Assembly: GCF_015767435.1 (NCBI RefSeq)
Contig: NZ_JADWOV010000208.1
Location: 1-64,000, forward strand
Source: Polaribacter sp. BAL334
Lineage (GTDB): Bacteria > Bacteroidota > Bacteroidia > Flavobacteriales > Flavobacteriaceae
Direction of reading: 5' to 3'
Length of the DNA stretch: 64,000 nucleotides
This document shows, piece by piece, positions 26,021 to 35,622 of the stretch. The stretch's first letter is position 1. Each line of letters starts with the position of its first letter. Below the pieces are notes generated by a model that had not been told where the DNA came from, made no database searches, and saw only the letters and a list, made by a program, of their open reading frames with translations. The translations under genes and the position numbers were made by a program.

Positions 26021-26482
26021 ATGAAAACAACGAAAAGATTAGAACAAGCTCTCATCAAATTATACAATGCGTATCACAAAAACTTGCTGAATCCTGAGGA
26101 TTGCAAAGCATGTGCAGTGGGTAATATCTTGGACAATCATGATAGTTGGAAAATTCTAACGGAAGGGCATGGTTCGTTAAAACTGAGTTATGTTGGGAGA
26201 GTTCATGAAAATTTGGGTAGAAAATTTAATGGATATTCTCCTTCTGAAATTTTACACATTGAAAAAGTATTTTTGGAAGCTTGTGGGTTTAAAACTCCTT
26301 TATGTCATTACAATAAAAGACCATTATTCCCAACATCCAAAGAGGTTTTGTTTGATGGATTAGTGGCTGTTGTAGGTTTGCTCTGTCAATTTGACAATAT
26401 TGAAAATGTCATGGATTATTCAAAACTTTTTGAACAAGAAAATGGCGAGCCAACCTATCATCTTGAAACTTTATTGGCATAA
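26021..26482 (+). CDS. Conserved hypothetical protein next to nqrF
   Basis: A 153-residue soluble protein with no signal peptide or membrane helix. Cysteines form a possible site: CKACAVGN near residue 30, then ACGF and PLCHYNKRP near 95-105. I recognise no family by motif. It is convergent with nqrF across a shared terminator, and some databases may name such neighbours after Nqr. Nothing in its sequence resembles an Nqr subunit, so I leave the function open. Confidence 0.75.
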   Translation: MKTTKRLEQALIKLYNAYHKNLLNPEDCKACAVGNILDNHDSWKILTEGHGSLKLSYVGRVHENLGRKFNGYSPSEILHIEKVFLEACGFKTPLCHYNKRPLFPTSKEVLFDGLVAVVGLLCQFDNIENVMDYSKLFEQENGEPTYHLETLLA

Positions 26483-26523
26483 AAAAAAATCGGTTTAAGG
26501 ATTCTTAAACCGATTTTTTTTAT
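26481..26523. terminator. Bidirectional terminator between 26021 gene and nqrF
   Basis: A 13-bp perfect stem AAATCGGTTTAAG/CTTAAACCGATTT with a 4-nt loop is flanked by A9 on one side and T8 on the other, so it can end transcripts from both strands. Confidence 0.93.
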
Positions 26524-26542
26524 TTTAAATTGGATTGATTTC

Positions 26543-27850
26543 TTATCCACCAAAATCATCAAAACGAATATTTTCATCTGGGATTCCAAAATCTTCACCC
26601 ATTTTTTGAACAGCTTTGTTCATCAATGGTGGTCCACAAAAATACAATTCGATATCTTCTGGAGAATCGTGTTTGCTTAAATAATTGTCAATCACACAAT
26701 TGTGGATAAATCCAACAAATCCATCTCCTTCATCATTGATGTCTTTTTTCACTTTCCAATTATCTTCTGGCAAAGGCTCAGATAAGGCTAAATAGAATTT
26801 AAAGTTTGGAAAATCTCTTTCTAAAGATTTGAAGTGATCAATATAGAACAACTCTCTTTTTGAACGACCTCCATACCAATAGGTAACTTTTCTACCCGTT
26901 TTCAATGTTTTGAACAAGTGGTATAAGTGAGAACGCATTGGAGCCATTCCTGCACCACCACCAACATATAACATTTCTGAGTCTGACTCATTGATGAAAA
27001 ATTCACCATAAGGACCTGAAATGGTCACTTTATCTCCTGGTTTTTGAGCAAAGATAAATGACGATGCTACTCCTGGATTTACGTCCATCCAACCATTTTT
27101 TGCTCTATCCCAAGGTGGTGTTGCAATACGAACATTCAACATGATTTCTCTTCCTTCTGCTGGAAAAGACGCCATAGAATAAGCACGTTCTACAGTTTCA
27201 TTATTTTTCATCACTAAAGACCACAACCCAAATTTATCCCATTCTGCTTGAAATTTATCAGGAGTTTCATGTTCTTCTGGATGTGCAGTAATGTCAATAT
27301 CTGAGTATTTTATTTCGCACTGAGGAATTTCAATTTGAATATATCCTCCTGCTTTATATCCCATGTCTTCAGGAATTTCTACTACAAATTCTTTGATAAA
27401 GGAAGCAACATTGTAATTTCTAACAACGGTTCCTGCCCATTTTTTAATCCCAAAAACTTCTTCAGGAATGGTGATATTCATGTCTTGTTTTACTTTTACT
27501 TGACATGCCAAACGTGCTCCAGATTTCAATTCTTTTTTGGTAAAATGAGGCGTTTCTGTTGGTAATGCTTCTCCTCCACCTTCTAAAACGTGACATTCAC
27601 ATTGAATGCATGAACCTCCACCACCACAAGCTGAAGGTAAAAATATTTTTTCATTTCCTAAGGTAGTCAAAAGTGTGCTCCCTGAAGCAACTTGAATTTT
27701 CTTTTCACCATTGATGGTAATAGTTACTGGACCAGAAGGTGATAACTTTTGTTTTACAAATAATAACAATGCTATTAAAATCAAAGATATGATTAAAAAA
27801 GCTGTTACTGTTGCAAAAATAGTTCCTGTTATGCCTGTTGCTAATATCAT
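26543..27850 (-). CDS. nqrF: Na+-translocating NADH:quinone reductase subunit F
   Basis: NqrF (435 residues) takes electrons from NADH into the sodium pump. It has an N-terminal membrane helix (about 5-28, TGTIFATVTAFLIISLILIA), a plant-type [2Fe-2S] domain with CGGGGSCIQCECHVLEGG (about 74-92) plus the fourth Cys in ARLACQVK, an FAD domain with the RAYSMASFP motif, and an NADH domain with YVGGGAGMAPMRSHL and YFCGPPLM. It is the last gene of nqrABCDEF, 4 bp after nqrE. Confidence 0.97.
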   Translation of the reverse strand: MILATGITGTIFATVTAFLIISLILIALLLFVKQKLSPSGPVTITINGEKKIQVASGSTLLTTLGNEKIFLPSACGGGGSCIQCECHVLEGGGEALPTETPHFTKKELKSGARLACQVKVKQDMNITIPEEVFGIKKWAGTVVRNYNVASFIKEFVVEIPEDMGYKAGGYIQIEIPQCEIKYSDIDITAHPEEHETPDKFQAEWDKFGLWSLVMKNNETVERAYSMASFPAEGREIMLNVRIATPPWDRAKNGWMDVNPGVASSFIFAQKPGDKVTISGPYGEFFINESDSEMLYVGGGAGMAPMRSHLYHLFKTLKTGRKVTYWYGGRSKRELFYIDHFKSLERDFPNFKFYLALSEPLPEDNWKVKKDINDEGDGFVGFIHNCVIDNYLSKHDSPEDIELYFCGPPLMNKAVQKMGEDFGIPDENIRFDDFGG

Positions 27851-27854
27851 GCTA

Positions 27855-28583
27855 CTATTCGTTTAAAGTTGTGTTTTTAGCTACGATGTCTTTCGTGTCT
27901 TCTTTTTTAATTTCTTGCTTTTTAATGACTGCTTTTACTGCAGGTTTTTCAGCAGGTTTTTCATCACCACCTGTAAGCATACCTCCAAAACTCATAAATC
28001 CAATGGCCATCAATCCAGTAATGATAAAGGTGATTCCCAATCCTCTCAATGCGGGTGGAACACTTGAATATCTGATTTTTTCACGAATGGCAGCAATCGC
28101 TAATATCGCTAAAAACCACCCAATTCCTGAACCTACTCCATAAGTTAACGCCAATCCTAATGTAGGAATTTCACGTGATTGCATGAATAAACTTCCTCCT
28201 AAAATGGCACAGTTTACAGCAATTAGCGGTAAGAAAATTCCCAATGAATTGTATAAAGCAGGTGAAAATTTTTCTACAATGATTTCTACCAATTGCACCA
28301 TGGTTGCAATCGTTGCAATAAACATGATGAAGGATAAGAAACTCAAATCATAACTTGCAAATTCTGGACCTAACCAAACCAATGCTCCTTCTTTCAAGAT
28401 GTATTGATCTAACAACCAGTTCAATGGAACTGTAACTGCCAATACGAAAATTACTGCAGCACCCAATCCTACTGCTGTAGAAACTTTTTTGGAAACAGCA
28501 AGGTATGAACACATTCCTAAGAAAGTGGCAAAAACCATGTTGTCTATAAATATCGATTTAAAAAATAATTCTATGTGTTCCAT
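27855..28583 (-). CDS. nqrE: Na+-translocating NADH:quinone reductase subunit E
   Basis: A 242-residue membrane protein with six helices and the family cysteine region ([13 protein letters not shown] and [15 protein letters not shown]), which in the solved enzyme bind an intramembrane iron centre together with NqrD. The C-terminal 40 residues are a charged extension ([20 protein letters not shown]) beyond the typical length of about 200 residues, a Bacteroidota-type tail. An 80-bp gap with repeated TTTTCAG motifs separates it from nqrD, unlike the 2-4 bp gaps elsewhere in the operon. Confidence 0.95.
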   Translation of the reverse strand: MEHIELFFKSIFIDNMVFATFLGMCSYLAVSKKVSTAVGLGAAVIFVLAVTVPLNWLLDQYILKEGALVWLGPEFASYDLSFLSFIMFIATIATMVQLVEIIVEKFSPALYNSLGIFLPLIAVNCAILGGSLFMQSREIPTLGLALTYGVGSGIGWFLAILAIAAIREKIRYSSVPPALRGLGITFIITGLMAIGFMSFGGMLTGGDEKPAEKPAVKAVIKKQEIKKEDTKDIVAKNTTLNE

Positions 28584-28663
28584 ATTATTTAGTTTTCAGT
28601 TTTCGGTTTTCAGTTTTTAGTGAACATTTACATGTAAACTGTGACTGAGTACTGTTAACTTTA

Positions 28664-29311
28664 TTAATTTTCCTCTATTAATGCTTTATTTCTTGAACGT
28701 TGAATCCAAATGATGACTCCTACAACTATCAATGCCATTGGAGATAACAACATAAATCCGTTGTTTTCATAACCAATTGCATACAATCCTGATTTTTCTA
28801 TTGGGTCTCCTAAAACTTTAAATCCTAATAAGGTTCCTGAGCCTAATAATTCTCTGAAAAAACCAACAATTATAAGAATTAACCCATATCCTGCAGCATT
28901 TCCAATTCCGTCTAAGAAAGATCTCCAAGGACTATTTCCCAAAGCAAAAGCTTCAAAACGTCCCATGATGATACAGTTGGTAATAATCAATCCTACAAAA
29001 ACAGAAAGTGTTTTGCTCAATTCGTATGCAAAGGCTTTTAAAACCAAATCCACAATGATTACCAAAGCTGCTACAACAACTAATTGAACAATAATTCTGA
29101 TTTTTGATGGAATGATATTTCTCATTAAAGAAATTACCACGTTTCCTAAAGCCAATACAAACATTACAGAAATCGCCATTACAATAGAAGCTTTCAATTC
29201 AGCTGTGATTGCTAATGCCGAACAAATTCCTAAAACTTGAATCGTAATTGGATTATTATCTGCTAACGGGTCTATAAGTAATGCTGTATCTTTTTTTGAT
29301 AAAAGTCCCAT
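28664..29311 (-). CDS. nqrD: Na+-translocating NADH:quinone reductase subunit D
   Basis: A 215-residue six-helix membrane protein paralogous to NqrE and the Rnf subunits. Visible markers are IQVLGICSALAITAELK near the N-terminus and LIITNCIIMGRFEAFA in the middle, which carry the paired cysteines for the iron centre. It lies 3 bp after nqrC and 80 bp before nqrE. The gap after it contains tandem TTTTCAG/TTTTCGG motifs, possibly a processing element. Confidence 0.95.
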   Translation of the reverse strand: MGLLSKKDTALLIDPLADNNPITIQVLGICSALAITAELKASIVMAISVMFVLALGNVVISLMRNIIPSKIRIIVQLVVVAALVIIVDLVLKAFAYELSKTLSVFVGLIITNCIIMGRFEAFALGNSPWRSFLDGIGNAAGYGLILIIVGFFRELLGSGTLLGFKVLGDPIEKSGLYAIGYENNGFMLLSPMALIVVGVIIWIQRSRNKALIEEN

Positions 29312-29314
29312 AAT

Positions 29315-30103
29315 TTAATTTTTTAATGATTGAAAATAAGGTACATATAATTGTAAATCAGATTTTATCATTGCAGTAACACCATCGCCTGTAATGGTTG
29401 CACCAGCTATTGCATCTACTTTATAATCTGTTTTTCGTTCGTTTTTTGGATCGTTATTTCCTTTAGCAACAGTAACTCCTTTAAAGTCTCCTTCATCTGT
29501 CAACAAATGTTCACCAATAAAATCATCCATAAAATAACGTTGTGTGATGTTTGCACCCAAACCTGGAGTTTCTCCTTTATGATCAAAATAAGCTCCTTGA
29601 ATGACCATGTTTTGGTCCAAGGCTACATATCCCCAAATGGCATCCCAAAGTCCTTTTCCATAAATAGGAGCAACATAAAATGTTTTTCCCTCTTTTTCTC
29701 CAACAAACAAAGGTAATTTTCTTGTTTTTCCCTCTTTTGCTAAAGATTGTTGTTTTTTTACATCAATCAAATAGGGTTCTTGCCCACTATTTTCATCCAT
29801 GTATTCTTTTCTGGTTTGTAACTTGATGACTTTATCATCTTTTACTTCAAGTACGAATTGTTCTTTTACAAACTTAGAAAACTCTTTTCCTGCAACAGAA
29901 GCAGCTACAAAGTTGGCACTGGATTCATCATTTTCATTGATACCCATTGCATACAAAATATTTTGTTGCTTTTCTATTCGCTTATTTTCATCAATATTTG
30001 GCTTTAATGATGTTGCAAAATACGCCAATACTGAACCCACAATGACTACCATGATAATGGCAAAAATTACGGTATATACATTACTATCTGTTTTCTTACT
30101 CAT
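29315..30103 (-). CDS. nqrC: Na+-translocating NADH:quinone reductase subunit C
   Basis: A 262-residue protein with one N-terminal membrane helix (about 8-30) and a periplasmic FMN domain. The covalent-FMN motif is in VDAIAGATITGDGVTAMIKS near residue 235, where the threonine of the AGATIT segment corresponds to the phosphoester-linked residue. GLWDAIWGYVAL and DHKGETPGLGANI are further conserved segments. It is 2 bp after nqrB. Confidence 0.96.
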   Translation of the reverse strand: MSKKTDSNVYTVIFAIIMVVIVGSVLAYFATSLKPNIDENKRIEKQQNILYAMGINENDESSANFVAASVAGKEFSKFVKEQFVLEVKDDKVIKLQTRKEYMDENSGQEPYLIDVKKQQSLAKEGKTRKLPLFVGEKEGKTFYVAPIYGKGLWDAIWGYVALDQNMVIQGAYFDHKGETPGLGANITQRYFMDDFIGEHLLTDEGDFKGVTVAKGNNDPKNERKTDYKVDAIAGATITGDGVTAMIKSDLQLYVPYFQSLKN

Positions 30104-30105
30104 GA

Positions 30106-31305
30106 TTAGGCAGTTTTAACTTTAGCACGTTTCAATCTATTTTTTACATTCGCTTGCACTACATAATGATCTATGGTTGGTGCAAAAACGTTCATCAATA
30201 AGATTGCTAAAAATACTCCTTCTGGATAGGCTGGATTGAATACTCGAATCATAATGGAAATAAACCCAATTAAAAATCCGTAAATCCATTTTCCTTTGTT
30301 GGTTTGTGAAGCAGTTACAGGATCTGTTGCCATGTAAACAGCACCAAATGCCAAACCACCAATCATTAAATGTTCCCACCAAGCTGTGCTCATCAATCCA
30401 TAAAACTTGCTTGATGACGTAATGATATCTGCCGCAACTACTTGATTAAAAATCATTCCCATGGCTGCAGCTCCTAAGAATGTGGAAACGATAATTCTCC
30501 AACTTCCTATTTTAGTAAAAATCAAAAATGCAGCACCTAAAAGGATTAAAAAGGTAGAAGTTTCTCCTACTGAACCTGGAATAAATCCAAAGAATTTATC
30601 AAAAGTCGAATAAATTACTTCTTGGTTTTGTGCATAACTTCCTAAAATAGTTTCACCTGAAATCGCATCAGGAGTTCCTGCTCTATTGACTGCATCATAA
30701 ACCCAAACCTTATCTCCAGACATCCATGTTGGATAGGCAAAAAACAAGAATGCTCTGATGGTTAATGCAGGATTTAGAATGTTCATTCCTGTTCCTCCAA
30801 AAACTTCTTTTCCTATTACTACTCCAAAAACTACAGCAACTGATAACATCCAAAGTGGTGTATCAACAGGTACAATTAATGGGACTAACATTCCAGTTAC
30901 TAAATATCCTTCTTCTACTTCATGACCTTTGATGATGGCAAAAATAAATTCCACTCCAAGTCCTACTGCATAAGAAACAATGACTAGAGGCAACACTTTT
31001 ATGATTCCAATCCAAAGATTATCAAACGTAAAAAAGTTTGCTAAAACATCTGTTCTTAGTGATGGATCAATTGCTGCATAATGTTGATATCCAGCATTGA
31101 ACATTCCGAAAATCAAACAAGGAATCAAAGAAAGGATTACCATGTTCATCGTTCGTTTCAAATCATCTGCCGCTTTTATATGAGTTCCTCCATGAGTCAC
31201 ATCATTTGGCATGTATAAAAAAGTATGAATGGCATTAAAAGCAGGAGCCATTTTGGTGCCTTTATACTTTTCTTTTAAATTGTGTAAATTTTGTTTTAAG
31301 CTCAT
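30106..31305 (-). CDS. nqrB: Na+-translocating NADH:quinone reductase subunit B
   Basis: A 399-residue membrane subunit with about ten helices that carries covalent FMN and riboflavin. NPALTIRAFLFFAYPTWMSG and the TPDAISGETILGSY segment (FMN-threonine site) are visible. GGLAFGAVYMATDPVTASQT and FAPTIDHYVVQANVKNRLKR near the C-terminus match the RnfD/NqrB family. It is the main sodium-channel subunit. It lies 4 bp after nqrA. Confidence 0.96.
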   Translation of the reverse strand: MSLKQNLHNLKEKYKGTKMAPAFNAIHTFLYMPNDVTHGGTHIKAADDLKRTMNMVILSLIPCLIFGMFNAGYQHYAAIDPSLRTDVLANFFTFDNLWIGIIKVLPLVIVSYAVGLGVEFIFAIIKGHEVEEGYLVTGMLVPLIVPVDTPLWMLSVAVVFGVVIGKEVFGGTGMNILNPALTIRAFLFFAYPTWMSGDKVWVYDAVNRAGTPDAISGETILGSYAQNQEVIYSTFDKFFGFIPGSVGETSTFLILLGAAFLIFTKIGSWRIIVSTFLGAAAMGMIFNQVVAADIITSSSKFYGLMSTAWWEHLMIGGLAFGAVYMATDPVTASQTNKGKWIYGFLIGFISIMIRVFNPAYPEGVFLAILLMNVFAPTIDHYVVQANVKNRLKRAKVKTA

Positions 31306-31309
31306 ATTC

Positions 31310-32659
31310 TTATCCTAATTCTTGTCTCATTAAATCTAAACCTTCGCGAATTATTTTTTGATGTGGCTGTTTTGACACACAAATAAATTCGGTCAACGCA
31401 AAATCTTCAGGAGCTACTTCATAACCCCCTAACGCTTCCATTTCATCTAAATCTTTATACATAAATGCTTTCAATAATTGCATTGGATAAATGTCTAAAG
31501 GAAAAACGGCTTCGTAAGAACCTGTAACTACAAAGGCTCTGTGTTCACCATTGGTATTGGTCGTTAAATCGTACTTTTTATTGGGATTCAACCATGAAAA
31601 AGTAAACGCTCTTGTTGTTGAAACTTTGTCAAAAACAGGTTTGTTCCAACCAAAAAATTCATAATCATTTCCTTCAGGAATGGCTGTGATTTGGTTGTCA
31701 TAATATCTTAAAAATCCTGTTTCTTTTATTTTGGTTCCTGATAAAACGTTTCCAGAAACAATTCTTGTGTTATCCGTATCTAAATTTCCTTTCGTAAAAT
31801 CAGCAACTGATGCTCCAATAATAGCAGAAACATACTGTGGTTTTGAGAATTTAGACCCTGTCAATGCAACAATTCTGGTAGCATTGAATTTTCCGGTCAA
31901 TAATAATTCTCCTATTATTACCAAATCTTGAGGTGTTACCACCCAAACAACTTCTCCTTTATTAATCGGATCAATTTTTGCAATTTGAGTCCCAACATTT
32001 CCTGATGGATGTGGTCCTGAAACCTTGTGCAATTCAAAACCCGTCAATTTTGCAAAAGGCGAATTGCTATTTTCTCCTACAGAAACATGTACTTTGCCAG
32101 TTGTCAATTTTGAGATTGCAGTAATAGCGGCTTGTAATTCAGCTTCTTTACCTGCCAAAGTATAATCTAAGTCAGCTGCCAAAGGCGCACTTGCGTAGGC
32201 TGAAATAAAAATTGCTTTGGGCGCTTGATTTGGATTTGCCACAACATCATAAGGACGTTGTTTGATAAATGGCCAACAACCTGCTGCAAAAAGATGTGTT
32301 TTCACTTCTTCTGCGGTCATTCCTGAAACCTCTTTTTTTCCAAAATCTTTGAAATCTTGTTGAGCGTCAGCAGCAATTTTAACAGTTAATACTTTTCTTC
32401 TTTCACCACGAACCACCTCAGTTACTGTGCCAGAAACAGGACTTGGAAATAAAATTCGCTCATCACTTTTAGAATAAAAAAGTGCTTCACCAGCTTTTAC
32501 TTTTGCGCCTTCTCTAGCAATTAATTTGGGTGTAATTCCGTGGAAATCTTCTGGTTTAATTGCATACACACTACTTAAAGAAGATTGAGTAGTGGTCTTT
32601 TCTGCAACACCAACAAGCTTAATATCTAAGCCTTTTTTAATACGAATGTCCTTTGACAT
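31310..32659 (-). CDS. nqrA: Na+-translocating NADH:quinone reductase subunit A
   Basis: A 449-residue soluble subunit. The N-terminal region with IRIKKGLDIKLVG and AREGAKVKAGEALFYSK resembles the RnfC/NqrA barrel-sandwich domain. GERRKVLTVKI, VHVSVGENSNSPFAK and PHPSGNVGTQIAKIDPINKG follow. It is the first gene of the operon. Divergent from the T9SS plug gene across 200 bp; a minus-strand TAAATTTG at 32696-32703 may be its -7 box, although no good -33 TTG is seen. Confidence 0.95.
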   Translation of the reverse strand: MSKDIRIKKGLDIKLVGVAEKTTTQSSLSSVYAIKPEDFHGITPKLIAREGAKVKAGEALFYSKSDERILFPSPVSGTVTEVVRGERRKVLTVKIAADAQQDFKDFGKKEVSGMTAEEVKTHLFAAGCWPFIKQRPYDVVANPNQAPKAIFISAYASAPLAADLDYTLAGKEAELQAAITAISKLTTGKVHVSVGENSNSPFAKLTGFELHKVSGPHPSGNVGTQIAKIDPINKGEVVWVVTPQDLVIIGELLLTGKFNATRIVALTGSKFSKPQYVSAIIGASVADFTKGNLDTDNTRIVSGNVLSGTKIKETGFLRYYDNQITAIPEGNDYEFFGWNKPVFDKVSTTRAFTFSWLNPNKKYDLTTNTNGEHRAFVVTGSYEAVFPLDIYPMQLLKAFMYKDLDEMEALGGYEVAPEDFALTEFICVSKQPHQKIIREGLDLMRQELG

Positions 32660-32823
32660 AGTAAATTGGAATTTTAGTTATCTAAAAAAATCATGCAAAT
32701 TTAAGGCTTTACACATCATTTATTAAATAAATTTTTACATAAATTTTCTTAAATTTATTATTTATAATAATTCTAAATTATGATTTTTAGCACCTATCCA
32801 ATTGGCTATTTTTGGCTCAAAAT

Positions 32824-32855
32824 TTGATATTTATGAGAATTCAATGTTATATTTG
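32824..32855 (+). promoter_or_regulatory. Promoter of the T9SS plug gene
   Basis: TTG (32824-32826), 21-bp spacer, TATATTTG (32848-32855) fits the Flavobacterium consensus. The expected transcription start would fall within a few bases of the ATG at 32860, implying an almost leaderless mRNA. Confidence 0.55.
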
Positions 32856-32859
32856 TATC

Positions 32860-34077
32860 ATGAAGTCACAAGTATTCTCAATCTTTTTTACTTTTTTTTG
32901 CGTGACTATTTTCTCGCAAAACATCAAATCTATTCAATTAAGACCTTTGCAAGAAAATAATTTTTCGGCAATTGTACCTCTAGGAACGGTGCTTGAATTG
33001 TCTTTTGATGATTTGGATAATGACAATAAAGAATATCAATACAAAATTCAACACATGACGCATGACTGGCAACCAAGCAGATTGCTTTCAAGCCAATATA
33101 TTAACGGTTTTGATCAAAATAACATCAACACAATCACCAATTCTTTCAATACTTTTCAGAACTATACGCATTATTCCGTACAAATTCCGAATCAAAATTC
33201 GGTGATTACCAAAAGTGGCAATTACTTGTTATCGGTTTTAAATGATGATGACGAAGTTGTTTTTTCAAGACGATTTGTACTGTATGAAAATGAAGTTACT
33301 GTGGGTGTAAATGTGTCAAGAAGTAGAAATGCAAAAGCATTGCAAACACAACAAACTGTTGAATTTGTAGTGAGCCATCCCAAATTACGCATCAATAATC
33401 CTTCTCAAGAGGTGAATGTTGTCATCCTAAAAAATGAAAATTGGAACGAAACAATTACAGGTTTGCAACCTACATTTTTTCAACAAAATGTGTTGCGATA
33501 TTCCTATAATAACAATACCAATTTTTGGGGAGGAAATGAATATTTGAATTTCGATACAAAAATCATCAGAAATAATAGTTTGAATGTTGTCAAAGTGGAA
33601 AGAAGAGATATTTTTCATCATTATTTGTATCCAACTGATGTAAAAACATTCCAAACATATAAATACAATCCTGATATCAATGGGCAATTTGCCATCAGAA
33701 CTTTGGAAGGAAGTGACACTGCCACAGAAGCAGATTATGCCATGATGCATTTTACTTTGTTAACAGAGGAGCCTTATGCAAACAAAGATGTTTATGTGTT
33801 TGGTGCCTTTAATAATTTCCAAATAGAAGAAGAAAATAAACTATATTATAGTCCAAATACAAATAGCTATTTAGGAGAAATCCTTTTAAAACAAGGGTTT
33901 TACAATTATGCTTACGTAACTGTTGACAAAAATAATGTCATTGATAAAAATGAAATTATGGGTTCGTTTTTCGAAACAGAAAACGAATACAAAGTGCTTT
34001 TTTATTTCAAAGCTTTTGGTGCTTTGTATGACAGAGTTGTTGGTGTTGGCATGAGTAGTTTCAGTCAAAATAGGTAG
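32860..34077 (+). CDS. Type IX secretion system plug protein (DUF5103)
   Basis: This is the DUF5103 protein, known in Flavobacterium johnsoniae as the Plug that closes the SprA translocon on its periplasmic side. The ATG at 32860 gives a proper signal peptide (MKSQVFSIFFTFFCVTIFSQ) and a 405-residue protein; an upstream TTG in frame is not needed. Visible segments include SIQLRPLQENNFSAIVPLGT, YQYKIQHMTHDWQPSRLL with YINGFDQNNI, and the C-terminal DVYVFGAFNNFQIEEENKLY beta-sandwich. Its presence implies a full T9SS elsewhere in the genome, in line with the exported proteins at 38 kb. Confidence 0.88.
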   Translation: MKSQVFSIFFTFFCVTIFSQNIKSIQLRPLQENNFSAIVPLGTVLELSFDDLDNDNKEYQYKIQHMTHDWQPSRLLSSQYINGFDQNNINTITNSFNTFQNYTHYSVQIPNQNSVITKSGNYLLSVLNDDDEVVFSRRFVLYENEVTVGVNVSRSRNAKALQTQQTVEFVVSHPKLRINNPSQEVNVVILKNENWNETITGLQPTFFQQNVLRYSYNNNTNFWGGNEYLNFDTKIIRNNSLNVVKVERRDIFHHYLYPTDVKTFQTYKYNPDINGQFAIRTLEGSDTATEADYAMMHFTLLTEEPYANKDVYVFGAFNNFQIEEENKLYYSPNTNSYLGEILLKQGFYNYAYVTVDKNNVIDKNEIMGSFFETENEYKVLFYFKAFGALYDRVVGVGMSSFSQNR

Positions 34078-34123
34078 CGAAAAAAAACTTGTTTTTAATG
34101 ATAAAAAAACTATATTTACGTTT

Positions 34124-34510
34124 ATGGTAGAACAAATCACAAAAGGGATAAAAATTACTGTAAGAACTGATTTCAATGGTTCTAGTTACAGAAATAATCG
34201 TTTGTATTATATTTTTGCCTACCACATCACTATCGAAAATAATTCTCCTCAAACGGTTCAACTAAAAGAAAGATATTGGAATATTTATGATTCTTTACAA
34301 AAAATTGAAATTGTAACAGGGGAAGGTGTTATTGGACAAACGCCTTTATTAAGACCAAGTGAATCCTATTCTTACAGTTCTGGTTGCTTTTTAGAATCAA
34401 CAATTGGTGCCATGAAAGGACATTATGTAATGATTGATGTTCATACTTTAGAAGAATTCAAAGTTTACATACCTACGTTTCAACTCATAATTCCTACGTT
34501 ATCAAACTAG
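34124..34510 (+). CDS. apaG: ApaG-domain protein
   Basis: A 128-residue ApaG protein of fibronectin-III-like fold. Conserved stretches are GIKITVRTDFNGS, YIFAYHITIENNSPQTVQLK, RYWNIYDS...IVTGEGVIGQTPLLRPSESY, and SYSSGCFLESTIGAMKGHYVM. ApaG is linked to Co2+/Mg2+ resistance in enterobacteria; its biochemical role is not settled. The downstream DUF3667 frame overlaps its 3' end. Confidence 0.95.
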   Translation: MVEQITKGIKITVRTDFNGSSYRNNRLYYIFAYHITIENNSPQTVQLKERYWNIYDSLQKIEIVTGEGVIGQTPLLRPSESYSYSSGCFLESTIGAMKGHYVMIDVHTLEEFKVYIPTFQLIIPTLSN

Positions 34511-34554
34511 TAAAAAGAAAAAATACTGCCCTAAAAATTCAAGATGCTTCTTGT

Positions 34555-35622
34555 TTGAATTGCGGTCATCCATTCTCTGGGCACGAAAATTTTTGTCCTG
34601 AATGTGGTCAAGAAAACAAAGGAAGTAAAATTACTTTCAAAAGTTTTGTTCACGAACTTTTTAATGGATTTTTCAATTTTGATGCAAAGTTTTGGCGCAC
34701 TTTAATTCCACTTTTAATAAAACCAGGCAAAGTTTCTAGAGATTATATTGAAGGAAAAAGACAGCGTTACACCAATCCTTTTCGGTTTTATTTAGCGGTT
34801 TCTATCATCTTTTTTTTATTGGTGGGATTGTCTATCACCAAGAAAAAATACGAATCATTTGCAAAAGAAAGTAAAACTACTTTTACAAAAAAAACAGTAA
34901 AGAAATCAGAAAAAGCTACTAAAAAGAATATTGATTCAATCATTAAAAAGACCAATGCACAACTAGACAAACCTTTTATTCCTGATGTAGTAAAGAAAAC
35001 AGCACTTGAAGAAATAGAAAAAGAAGCTAAAGACACCACAAAATCAAACAAAGAAGATGTAATAATTCAATTTGGTGGAGTTACAAGATTGGATAAATTT
35101 GGCGTATTTAATCAAAAAAATCCAGATATGCCTATGGATGACGCTTTAGATTCTTTAAAATTTGAGAAAAATTTTACGAATCGATTTTTGTATACAAGAG
35201 TAAAAGCTGTCAACTCGTTTAACGAAAGTGAAGAAAATAGAGAACGATTTTTTAGTCAAATGCTTTCTTATGGTTCAGTTGCCTTGTTCATTCTTTTACC
35301 TTTTTTCACCTTATTTTTAAAGTTTTTTTACATCCGTAGAAAATACACCTATGTAGATCATTTGATTTTTGTTTTTCATACGCAAACTGTATTTTTTATG
35401 CTGTTTACCATTTTTATACTGCTAGAAATTTTTGGATTAAATCCTACTGAGTGGATTTTTATCATCCTTTTTTTATTGTATTTGATTTTAGCTATGAAAA
35501 ATTTTTATCAGCAAGGATATATCAAAACCTTTGCAAAATTTATTTTATTGAATCTAAGTTTTTTGATAGTTGCTTCAATAGGAGTTGCTTTACTTTTTAT
35601 ATTTTCATTTGCACTTGCATAA
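34555..35622 (+). CDS. DUF3667 membrane protein with zinc ribbon
   Basis: The protein has an N-terminal zinc ribbon (SCLNCGHPFSG...NFCPECGQ), the DUF3667 segment FVHELFNGFFNFDAKFWRTL, a charged Lys-rich middle region, and about four to five membrane helices, one at about 85-105 and the others clustered after residue 240. The start is a problem. The coordinates begin at a TTG at 34555, but the first ribbon cysteine is encoded just before it. The frame is open from 34438, inside apaG, with no ATG, GTG or earlier TTG. Initiation therefore uses an unusual codon, or the sequence has an error. Its 3' end overlaps the convergent NRDE gene by 26 bp. Confidence 0.8.
   Translation: MNCGHPFSGHENFCPECGQENKGSKITFKSFVHELFNGFFNFDAKFWRTLIPLLIKPGKVSRDYIEGKRQRYTNPFRFYLAVSIIFFLLVGLSITKKKYESFAKESKTTFTKKTVKKSEKATKKNIDSIIKKTNAQLDKPFIPDVVKKTALEEIEKEAKDTTKSNKEDVIIQFGGVTRLDKFGVFNQKNPDMPMDDALDSLKFEKNFTNRFLYTRVKAVNSFNESEENRERFFSQMLSYGSVALFILLPFFTLFLKFFYIRRKYTYVDHLIFVFHTQTVFFMLFTIFILLEIFGLNPTEWIFIILFLLYLILAMKNFYQQGYIKTFAKFILLNLSFLIVASIGVALLFIFSFALA

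Noticed and set aside
26021..26482. Assignment of the convergent gene as an Nqr subunit
   Set aside because: No sequence feature matches NqrA-F, all six of which are already present on the other strand.
34438..34510. Programmed -1 frameshift from apaG into the DUF3667 gene
   Set aside because: The frames are in the -1 relation, but no slippery heptamer or downstream structure is visible in the overlap, and ApaG and DUF3667 are not known as a fusion.
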